64,000 nucleotides of DNA from Gordionus sp. m RMFG-2023 (Eukaryota > Nematomorpha > Gordioida > Chordodea > Parachordodidae), in assembly GCF_954871325.1 (NCBI RefSeq), contig NC_088779.1:26956869-27020868 (forward strand), given 5' to 3'. Below are positions 54,704 through 64,000 of the stretch, piece after piece. Both the position numbers and the translations under genes were made by a program. Numbering within the stretch: the first letter of the stretch is position 1; every line of letters starts with the position of its first letter. The notes beneath the pieces are model-generated. The model saw only the letters and a list, made by a program, of their open reading frames with translations. It had not been told where the DNA came from and did no database searches.

Positions 54704-57700
54704 CTAAATATATAAGATTCAGACATTTAAATTAGAGTAAAGTATGAAAATCAGCGATGTCGTTATGGCGGGGGGGGGGGTAGCGCACTTACGTATTTTT
54801 CCATTTTTTTTAATAATTTTTAGACAAAATTTCCCCTCCTCCCAAGCCAATGATGAAGACTTGAATTTAAAAAGGGACATGGCATATCTCCACGCAATAA
54901 AATCCAAATCCATATGTAGGGAAGATCCGTGGAAAGCGGTAAAATAACTTACCACTCCTGAGCCCTTAACTTATATGTGAAAATGTATTTTTTATGTATA
55001 ATTCATCGTTTGGAGAATAATTTTTGGTTTTATAAATTTTATCCAAAAAAACCATTTTTATGCCCTTAAATTATAAAAATTACCTACTAGTATTTTCTTT
55101 TTCTATTTTAATAAAATAGATTTAACCCTAATGACTTAAAAAATTTGTACACATGTTGCTTAAGGTTCTGTCCAACATATCGAAAAATTAGATTCGCAAA
55201 AACATTTAAAACTTTATCAAAAAGAAAGAAATAATTTTAAAAAAAACATGTACAAAATATAATTCTAAAAAATTTCAAAAAATTCGCGTACGATTTTGAA
55301 GTTTTAAAACTTTTTGTTAAAAAAAATTTAGAGCATATTGTACACTTCGGCACCAATTCGTGCTAATTGTGTATGCAGGGTAACCCTACTTTCATTTGGC
55401 GGGAATTCCCAAAGGAGAATACAAAAATACAAGCGTATTTTTTATAATTCGTCGCGGATGTATACAAAAATAATAATTTTACATTCATTTTTTGTATACT
55501 TTATGGCGGATTCGCGCTATGCAGGGTTGTTCTGGTATTCAGCCATTTTACCCTGGGAATAGGGTAGAATGCCAAAAATAGTGGACTTCACATAATCAAT
55601 CACAGCTCTGAAAGTATTATAGGTAGGGACTAGGGAGCTACTCTTTTTTTTATTTTATAGGTGAGTGATCGGACTACACACTAATCTATCTTTCGTTTTG
55701 TTTTTTTTTTGTTTTTCTCAAAATATTTCTAAGATCAAATATGGAATATATCGACCGTTTAACCCCGGTTTCCTTTTATCAACATTTTTTTATGTTCGCG
55801 AATAAAAATTTTGATTTAGCGCAATCTTAATGCTCGTAAAAGATGTAGCCTTTTACACTACAATATCCATCATAAAATTATGTTTAAAAAGGTTATAAAA
55901 TATCAGCATTAAGGATAATTAATGTTTAAAAAAATAACTATTGAAATAGGTTATCGAATTTATTGAAAATGCTTAATGGGTCCTATATTTTCTTTAACCC
56001 ATTAATGGTCAAAATTTTCTAGTGGATAAAAATGCTCATTTTTTTTAAAATTATATTGATAAATGCTCAAAGCCAAAAAAATAATACTAAATAGAAAATC
56101 TAGCCTGGTGCATATCTGCACCGTAAACCATTAAGAGGTTGATAGGCAAAAAATCGGTACAACACTAGTAAATTAATGGAAATTCTTTCTTCCAAAAAAA
56201 AATACGATATATGTAATATAATAACAAAAAAGAAGGAAAATTTTTTTGTTAAAACTTGAAGATGTCAGTGGAACTATCATCATTTTAATGTAGGAATTGA
56301 CGTTGATATTCCGCGTTTCGCCGAAGCTTAAACAAGATATGCCGTACGCTTTGATTAGTTCGAGAAACTTTTCGTTTAACGTCAGCAAATCTGGATTATC
56401 TAACAAAAAGAATAATATTAATAAATTTAATTTTATATATTTTGTTTTTAGATCAGTGCCAGCGTAAAGATGCATATTTCAATGACACACCACCTTTATC
56501 CAGAAAATATTTACTTAATCGGGCAAAAAAAAAATGTCAAAACAAAACCATAAAAAGGTGAAAGCTAAAATTAAGGTTTTATGATAATAATATAATCTGA
56601 GACCTATCGGCTGTATTTTTTTATTATTTTAAATATACCCAGATCATATTATGTAGGTTTGATACTTCCTCTATTATTAAATCTAAAGATATAATTACCT
56701 ATTTCACAAAAAAAAAATATTCTAAATAATTGAGTAATAATATATTTAAATAAATTACGGTATTACTAATAATTTCTAAATTTTTGTTGCAAACTATAAT
56801 TATCGGATGTCTTAATTGAAAAATTTTTTTTTGTTGTTGATAAAATAATATCAAATTGGTTTACAAAACACTTAAAATTATAGAAAAAATGATGTACTGG
56901 TTATATTATCTTGATTTTTATTTTTTTTAAAGAAGAATTAGTTTATATTTTAATTTAACTAAGCACTAATAATTAATATGAAATAATTAATATAAAATTT
57001 AAAATTGCCGTGAGAGGACAGTAATAAGTTAGATTTGATGTAGGAACTCAAGTTTTAATAGCATATGGACACTGCAATAATATTAATGATTGTTTAATAA
57101 AATATATTTACTCTAGTAAATAATTTATTCTGATTTAAAATAAGCTTTATTTAATAGATTTAGAGGTAATTTATGTATAATTTATTAATCGAAGGCTTTA
57201 TAAAGAAAATTTAAGAAAAAATGATATAATAATAAACTTTTGGAATAAGTGATATTTTTTGTTGTTATTGATATTTAAATACCTTCATGACATGATGTCA
57301 TCTCCTTCAGAATCCCATGTTTTTAAATTTATATCATCTGAAGTCATGTAGTAAAATTATCAAATAAAGAAAAATATTATAAATATATATTGTTTATTTT
57401 TTGTGTTTGCTAAAATATTTAAAATTAAATAATTTTTAGGAATTTATTTTTAAAGACAAAATTATTATTTATAAAAGATAGAAATTATATATATATAATA
57501 ATTTTATTGTTTCCCTTTTGTTGGTTAGGTCATTCAACAACTTTCTGTTATTGAAAGTAACTATTATTTTTTCATTTAGATTTGTTGATATATGATGCTA
57601 GGAAGATGGTTCGTTTTATTTAACTTAATAAAGAAGTGGGTGTTGGATAATCTATAGTTAATATAAAAATTGACATTTCCTTATAATTTATTATTAGTGT

Positions 57701-60700
57701 AAATAGGATTAAATAAAAGATTTTTAAAAAATGGTCGAGTAAATTAAAAATTTGTTAATATTAATCAGAGACCTGCAGGCTTTAAAATTTTTAAAATATA
57801 CCCGGGTTGGGCCGGGCCTGAAAAATTTTTTTTTTAAAAACCCGGGCCGGGCCTGAAAATTTTTTTTTTAAAAATACCCGGGCCGGGCCGTATTTTTTTA
57901 AAAAATTTATACAACATAAATTATTATATTCGTCAATTAGATATGGTTATAATGATTATATATAGTTATGATTAATATAATGTTTGGTGAAAGTTAACAC
58001 TAGCTAACACTCATAGTATCTATTACATAATAAAATTATAGTTTTCCTGCCATGGAATAAATACGCAAAGGATTAAATACATTATATAATATATAATATA
58101 TGTTATATTTTTTATTAATTAAAATATCATTTTTATTTTTTTTATAAATACATAGTATATTCTCAAAATATAATTTACACAAATTTTTTATAGTATCAAT
58201 TTGTAATATACTAAATATCTGTTTAGATTAAAAAAAATAAAATATGTTCAAATATAATTGCTTATTAAATGATAATATTCGCCGAAAAATATGATAATAT
58301 ACGAAATAATCTATTTTTTGTATTATATACCAGGTCGAATATAATTTTTAAAAATTCCGAGCCGGGCCTAAAAAAATTTTTTTTTAAAAAAAAATCCAGG
58401 CTGGGCCGGGTTAAAATTTGTTTTAAATATCCGGACCGGGCCTAAAATTTTTAAACCCGGGCCGGGCCAGGCCGTAAAAAATTTTAAAAAAAAAATCCGG
58501 GCCGGGCCGAAAATTTTCTAATCTGGGCCGGGTTGTACAAATGGTACCTCTGCGTCTCTGATATTAATTATTGGGAAAATTAATATTTTACATTATCCAA
58601 TAAAAAAAGAAAGAAAATAAATTAAAACCAATAGTATAGGAGTTTAATAAATCCAAAAAGAAAAAATAATATTGATATAATTAAATTAAGTTAATTAAAA
58701 ATTAAATGTTAATTTATCAAAACATAATTTCATATATAAGAAAGATTATACGAAAACGTTCATTTCTTGGTTACAGGTATTATATATATACAGGTTATTA
58801 TTATAACATATAAATTAGTTAAAATCATAGTCAATTACATTTTTGCTATTAAATTATGAAATATTCAATATATATTTTTAATTATTGAAAGTTTGTCCTG
58901 TTAGATTGGTGGTAATTCTTAATTAGGTGTACCTAATATTAACAAATTCTGAAGAATCTAAATCTTAAATTGTAATTTTAGTTTATATATTATTTAGCGC
59001 CATCTATAATATAAAAGTTTATTTAAAAGTAGAAATGTTAATGTTTTTATCTTTATTGATGTCAAATATATTGTTTTCTTTCTTTATATAATTTTATATT
59101 TTCTTAATTATTAAGCATAATTAAAACATAAGATATTATATTTAAACTGATTTTTTCCCAATTAAAAATATCTACGTTTGAAAATGTAATTGAGCAAAAT
59201 TGTAGAAAATAATTATTGATTTACAAATTATTTATATTACCGTGTTGTAATCGAATGCAGTCATATTGAAAAAGTTTGTTGATAAAAATTTTTTTTAAAA
59301 AATGGCTAACGGTATTATATTTTCACATTAAAATTAATTTGAGCTGTCCAAAGATTTTCCAGTACTCTCCTGATTTCTTACTAATACTACTTTTCAATTT
59401 GATGGTTAATTTTAGGTAATTATATAAAAATACGATACAATACTGTACTCGAATGGGAATTGAAGACAACGACACGATACCATCTTCATCATCGACAATA
59501 GTAAATTTCTATTTTCTATTTTTAAATTTTACAAGTTTTAATTCAGGTTTATATACGGCAAACTACGAGCAAGGAAATCACAACATCATCATCATCAAAA
59601 ACGAAGCCATATCGAGCAAAGAATAGACAGCTTCTTCGCCATCTAATACACGACCACCAATCTTCATTATCAACAACAGTATATATGTTGGCAAACTTCG
59701 AGCAGAAGAAAATCATCATCAAAAAATATCTTACATCCCTCTAAATGTCGAAATTATCTTAAACCTCCTTTTTTGATAAAATTTTTGATATTATAAATTT
59801 TATTATATTATATTTTTAATATGGCTACAAATGCATATGTGTTGGAACCCGATAATCTTCAAGTCTTGAAGTATAAACAATTATTAGATTTCTTATAATT
59901 CATCTTTGTCTCTTTTTTTTTTATTTCTTCCTTCTTTTATTCATTCTTTTTTTTATCTCTTTGCTCCCCTAAAATCCATCTCCCATCTTCACGCGGTGGG
60001 GAGTGAACAGAAATGCTGACTAACAGGAGCTCTGGTGGATAATGTTAGTATTTGGAGTGATAATAAGAGACATTGTTTCATATATATACTTCATTAACAT
60101 ATTTTATAAAAATAATAGAAAATATTAGAATAACCCCTCATCTAAAAAAATATTAATTTCCGAATAACATTTCATAAGATAGGAAAATCAAATAAAAGTA
60201 AAATTTATTATTCATCCATCATCGAAAAAAAGGAGAAAATTCTGATTCCCAGTCATTATTTGCGGGGAAACAGCTTGTTATCTATAAAAATTAAAAATAA
60301 ATGAAATATATTTAAAATTGTTTATTATAGATCAATATATTGCATTCGTTCACTTATCATATTTCTTATTTCCATTTTTTTTAGATCCAAAGAAAACATT
60401 CCTAGTAAAATATTATTCAAACTAATCATTATTTTAGGATAATATTCAATCAAATTAAAAAGCAACAAAGTTACACTCAATTCAATATTTAAAAAGTAAT
60501 GCCACTTTTTAAGGGGAAAAAATTTATACTAGATGTATCATTTTATCTCTCCTTTTTCATTGTTTTCCAAATTCAGGCAATTACGTATGTTGTTTGGGGG
60601 AGAATGCAAAATAACTCATATATATAAAAAACTATAATTACATTACGAGAGGAACAGGAAATAAGGGAATTACCATCGATCAGTCTAATATAAAGTGAGG

Positions 60701-63700
60701 TGATTCAAACTAACTCCTTTTACGACAAAATGGGGAGATAAGATAATTTGAAAAGTTATTTATATATGGATTTCATATTCGCTGAAAAACGATCCGTGAA
60801 ATGTCGAATAGTTATATTTTAATTTAATCCGGGCAGAGCCGAAATTTTTTTACCAAATCCGAGTCGAGCCGGGCCGTTTAAATAATACTTCTGTAAGTCC
60901 CTGATTATAATGATATATTATTATTATTTCCATTGGCGTACGCCCCCAAGCTAAAAAATGCAGATGCCGGATTATATTTTTCAAAAATATTATTGTTAAT
61001 ATTAATTTATATTTGTTAATATTTATTCCTATCTCATATATATATATATTTAATTACATTTATTTATCACATTCATCGACTAAGTTATTTTATCAATTAA
61101 TTTCGATTTCAAGTTTTCCTATTTACCTATTATTTTCAAATTTTAGTGGTGTAATTTATCTAAATTTCTAGTCAATTAATAATTATCTCTGAAACTCCTT
61201 GTCCAATAGGGAGAAAGAAATTGCAAGCTTGTCCAACGAGATCGACGCCATCAAGCAGTAACAACTATAATGGAGTTAGAAGAGCCGATTATTAATGCTA
61301 TTACTGAAATATCACAATGGCTTGAAAGAAATATTTCATCAGAAGCAAGAAAATTATTGGATTCAATACTTATTCCAAATTTTTTTCTCATTAGAATGTA
61401 TTATTTAATTATACAACTATTTTATGTAATACTTTTCAAAAACATAACATTGACTTGATTAAGAAGATGAGAATAACGGAGAGCATTTTATTAGAACTCA
61501 AGGAAATTAGAGCTAATGTTGATGAAGAATTTCATATTTTATATGTAATTGTTGAGTCAAAAGCAGAGCTATACGTGTTTAATATTTGTCCCCCTCGACT
61601 TGCAGCAAGCAAGCTCATCGTCAAAACATTAATATAGGATCATTAGAAGAGTATTATAAAACAAATGTCCCCTCTCCCAACTTTTTCCATATGGTGATAG
61701 AAAAAAAATATAAATATTTGTTAGATTTTTATCATGAAGATGTTAAAATATCTTATGATGCCTTATTAGCTGAATAACTATGATTAAAATATTAACTATG
61801 GTTGATACAGTCCCAAAAAATGCTATAGATGCTTGCATTATTTAAAACACATTTTAGATTTTACTCCCAATGCATTAAAATGGTTATATATATTAGCAGC
61901 TTTTTAGTAAACTAATGAGAGAACATTCTCTTTTTTAAGAAGAATAACAGAGCCTTGGAGAGGTACCATTTACAGGACACTGCCCATATTCTTTTTAAAA
62001 AAAATTTCCGGCCCGGCTTTTTTGAAATTTTCAGGCCCGGCCCGAATTTTTTAAAAATAAATTATATTTATTTTTGATTTTTATAGCTAATAATGGCGAT
62101 TTCAAATATTTGGTTTTAAAATATACAGCTCGGCCCGGATATTTTTTCTAAAAAAATTTTCAGGCCCAGCCCGGGTGTTTTTTTTAAAAATTACGGGCAC
62201 GGCCCGGGTATATTTAAAAAAATTAAAATACGGTCCAGTTCGGGGGCCAGGCCTGCAAGTCTGTGAAAAACATACCTATGAAATACAACATCTGAAAGTA
62301 GATTGAATGATTTGGATCTTTTGAATATTCAAAGGCATTTAACGCCAAGCAAGGATAGATAATTGAAAAATTAGCTCAAAACATACAAAATACATTCCTA
62401 AGAATTTTTGTGTATTAATTTATATTTCCAACATTTAAATTTTTTATACTTTATATATTTTAAAAGCTCAAAAAATTCAAATTTCAATTTTGGGTCATTT
62501 AAGTGATTCATATCGTGGGTTATATTCATAATTCACATTTATTTTATAGTTCTTCAATGACGGTTTATATATATAATTTTTTAATTCACATTAGTTTTGT
62601 GTATTAGAAAAGTTATTAGTCCTAATAAATTTATGCTTAATATTTTTAATTAACAATAATATTTCTTAAAAAAATTTACTACCCCCCCCCCAGACCAAAT
62701 TCCTGCGTACGCGCCTGATTATTTCTGTTATATTTGTATTTAAATATAATTTATTCAAGATTATTTTAGTTTTCTTATTATTATTTCCAAATGATATATT
62801 AATTTGAATATTATATTATAACCTTATATATATATATATATTGACAGTTCTTATATTAAAAACGTAACATATAATAATTATAGTTAATAGAAATTAAAGT
62901 CATTTTAAAATGGAAACTAAAAGCTTCAACTTTGTACACTTAAAGAACATCATACTATACAAATATGCCCTATAAGTATCTATAATTATTCTATAAGATA
63001 GTTACATACAAAATAGCAAACAATAAGGTAATTTTAAAAAAAATGAATAACTTAATCGCAACTGTTTGACTTCCAATGAAGGGTAGAATATGGGGTGAGC
63101 TTGAGAAGTGTATTTAGCTATGGGGCTTCCCCTATGGGGTGTAGAATAGAATACCACACCTAAAGTATCTTTAAGAATATTCTTCCATTCAGAATTGTTT
63201 GATTCGTGGGCTTTAATGAGCATTTGCTTGATCAATAAACCTTAATTATTTTTAATACAAGTTTATTTTTGTAATATTAAATTAGCGTATTTCATTCATT
63301 ATGCATGTGGATCCAAAACCTAATTATTTATATGAAGAATAGTGGAAGGGGCATTAAAAATCCACAAGGCAGACGATTTTTTGAGTATCCAAAATGAGTT
63401 TTTAAAAAGCAGACAATTTTTATAATAATTTTTTAAAAACCTAATTTATAATATATATATATATATGCTAGCGATGTGTTATTTTTTCAACTGTAAATCA
63501 TTTTTTGAGCGCGTTTTTTTTAAATGTAAAAATCTGATCTTACCGGAAATGTATTCCATCATGTTTGGAATTACACACCCTATGAATTTCAGGTAATTTA
63601 TATTATGAACTTTAGAACTAAATTATAATATATATATTAGTTTTTACATAGATCTTTTTACATAAATTATAAATAACTCAAAAGGTAGATGGCAAAATTG

Positions 63701-64000
63701 CCTACAATCCATAAGATAGGTATTCTGAACATGCAGCGATACATCTCCGGTAAAATCAGATTAGGGCCAACAAAAAAGGGATTTGAAGTTGAATAACACA
63801 TTGACACTAACAATAAATATTTACAATTTTAAATGTTAATGAACGAGAATTATAATTTTTAAAATAAAATACCTCCCAAGGAATGGGTTACGAATATAAT
63901 GGGCCTTCTGATGATCTTAGAATCCTCGAAAAAATCCTTGCTATCAATCCCACCATCTCCATAATAGGATTTTCTGGAAATGACAATTTTATTGAGCAAA
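54411..64000 (-). CDS. SERAC1: SERAC1-like lipase, C-terminal four exons (partial gene)
   Basis: SERAC1 is a serine-active-site lipase-like protein linked to phosphatidylglycerol remodelling and intracellular cholesterol at mitochondria-ER contacts. Four minus-strand exons (64000-63873, 63240-63052, 56399-56256, 54703-54411) join with GT-AG introns, all in phase 1, into a C-terminal segment of about 250 residues. In order they carry RRPIIFVTHSLGG (nucleophile elbow, split by an intron between the glycines), GVVFYSTPHRGSPIAKYTS, FYPSLEVKQL, LLTLNEKFLELIKAYGISCL, SFGETRNINV, MMIVPLTSS and LPSNHLYVCKP with the presumed catalytic His. This is the order and spacing of animal SERAC1. The 5' part lies beyond the window. 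The last exon runs about 58 residues past the usual C-terminus. The 6.65-kb intron is filled with hAT elements. It appears intact. Confidence 0.92.
56256..56399 (-). CDS. SERAC1: SERAC1 internal exon (GETRNI)
   Basis: 144 bases, after acceptor TTTTTGTTAG and ending TTCAA|GTTTT. It encodes NPDLLTLNEKFLELIKAYGI, SCLSFGETRNINVNSYIK and MMIVPLTSS. It matches the family's DDFLEF...LNFVETLPTYIG...VPVESA segment in order. Confidence 0.88.
57766..58560. mobile_element. Non-autonomous hAT (hAT-1 family) in SERAC1 intron
   Basis: The ends CAGAGACCTGCAGG and CCTCTGCGTCTCTG are mirrors, and ATATTAAT flanks both sides exactly (57758-57765 and 58561-58568). Both ends carry CCCGGGCCGGGCC-type repeats. The inner left part matches the inner right part of hAT-1 near 3260-3360. 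No transposase is present. 795 bases. Confidence 0.95.
58569..60834. other. SERAC1 intron sequence, nothing recognised
   Basis: AT-rich. A stretch at 59450-59720 has several ATCATCATC and GACAACGA words but no coding homology. Confidence 0.4.
60835..60903. mobile_element. Solitary right end of a hAT-1-family element
   Basis: GAGCCGGGCCG-type words lead into ACTTCTGTAAGTCCCTG, the mirror of a CAGGGACTTACAG terminus. The following 8 bases are ATTATAAT. I found no matching left end. Confidence 0.6.
61200..62350 (+). pseudogene. hAT-4 transposase remnant
   Basis: Plus-strand pieces include IINAITEISQWLERNISSEA and RITESILLELKEIRANVDEE. Near 61910 is LAAF followed by TNERTFSFLRRI, the dimerisation signature seen also in hAT-3, then cut by the nested element. 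After it, near 62290-62360, SRLNDLDLLNIQRHLTPS continues the same domain. Several stops and frame changes are present, so the copy is dead. Confidence 0.75.
61948..62265. mobile_element. Nested hAT-1-family MITE inside hAT-4
   Basis: The left end CAGAGCCTTGGAGAGGTACC matches the inverse of the right end of the element at 57766-58560 (CAGAGACGCAGAGGTACC). The right end is GGCCTGCAAGTCTGTG. GGCCCGG words fill both sides. It splits the transposase dimerisation domain of hAT-4. The 8-bp duplication is not clear. Confidence 0.8.
63052..63240 (-). CDS. SERAC1: SERAC1 internal exon (FYSTPHRGS)
   Basis: 189 bases. It starts after the acceptor TAATTAAG and ends TTAA|GTTATT. It encodes LLIKQMLIKAHES, GVVFYSTPHRGSPIAKYTSQ and FYPSLEVKQLRL; the first Gly is completed across the junction. 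The donor has GT but is otherwise weak. Confidence 0.9.
63484..63560. repeat. Dispersed repeat, second copy
   Basis: Partner of 53281-53355, in the intron of SERAC1 between the 56-kb and 63-kb exons' neighbourhood and the next upstream exon. Confidence 0.55.
63873..64000 (-). CDS. SERAC1: SERAC1 exon with nucleophile elbow (5' edge outside window)
   Basis: It encodes LLNKIVISRKSYYGDGG, then RRPIIFVTHSLG and the first base of the next Gly. The donor GGGAG|GTATTT fits consensus. The serine in THSLGG is the expected nucleophile. The stretch SYYGDGGIDSKDFFED between the helix and the strand is longer than I recall for vertebrate SERAC1. Confidence 0.9.

Larger units (their letters stand above)
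60931..62717 (+). mobile_element. hAT DNA transposon (hAT-4) in SERAC1 intron, complete ends
   Basis: The left end CATTGGCGTACGCCCCCAAG mirrors the right end TTCCTGCGTACGCGCCTG, which is preceded by a C run. ATTATTTC flanks both sides exactly (60923-60930 and 62718-62725). The interior holds a broken transposase of the DUF4371-type and a nested GGCCCGG-rich element at 61948-62265. Confidence 0.93.

Noticed and set aside
55338-55562. 74-residue plus-strand frame inside a SERAC1 intron
   Set aside because: The stretch has CAGGGT-type words and looks like a short repeat; no coding support.
56406-56475. Upstream part of the open frame before the SERAC1 exon at 56399
   Set aside because: It is intron read-through ahead of the TTGTTAG acceptor and does not align to SERAC1.

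Overview
This window looks like a piece of an AT-rich animal nuclear genome, roughly three quarters A+T. It has a split host gene with GT-AG introns, many hAT DNA transposons with 8-bp target duplications, Ty3-type LTR fossils, an RTE-type LINE, a tRNA-headed SINE, and Mutator-like and piggyBac remnants. There are no operons or bacterial signals. This mix, together with a knottin-like cysteine exon near 4.6 kb, suggests an arthropod and possibly an arachnid, but the sequence alone does not settle it.

Layout. 1-3519: the 3' part of a hAT element (minus strand) whose right end carries GGCCCGG repeats. 3.9-4.65 kb: a small secreted ORF and a separate eight-cysteine exon. 5.3-11.8 kb: an inverted pair of a multi-kilobase repeat unit, called U here, with a 2.3-kb non-autonomous LTR element inside one arm. 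14.77-19.40 kb: a young Ty3/gypsy fossil between two copies of a duplicated sequence. 21.9-26.5 kb: a Mutator-like transposase remnant, a foldback MITE, two hAT relics, a TCGCGA-motif cluster and two G-quadruplex motifs. 28.1-31.7 kb: a non-autonomous LTR element with a LINE 3' end inserted in its 5' LTR. A paralogous empty site lies at 32.8-33.7 kb, and both loci end in long pentanucleotide arrays. 34.5-35.2 kb: a piggyBac remnant. 36.3-42.76 kb and 47.6-52.3 kb: two more copies of unit U, one split by a hAT and the other by a SINE. 42.8-46.7 kb: an RTE fragment and nested hATs. 54.4-64.0 kb: the C-terminal four exons of the host gene SERAC1 on the minus strand, with hAT elements in its large intron.

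Host genes. SERAC1 (lipase-like, phosphatidylglycerol remodelling) is the one firmly recognised gene. Its four exons rejoin in phase and carry the family motifs in order. The second host signal is a small two-exon gene family inside unit U encoding a signal peptide plus a short His/Gly/Arg-rich tail. The copy at 41.3-41.95 kb is open from start to stop, the one at 50.35-50.94 kb has a disturbed second exon, and the one at 6.7 kb is an exon-1 relic.

The three copies of unit U act as a relative clock, because several insertions (LTR element, hAT, SINE) are present in one copy and absent from the matching place in another. Most of the rest is transposon debris or AT-rich DNA in which I see no gene.
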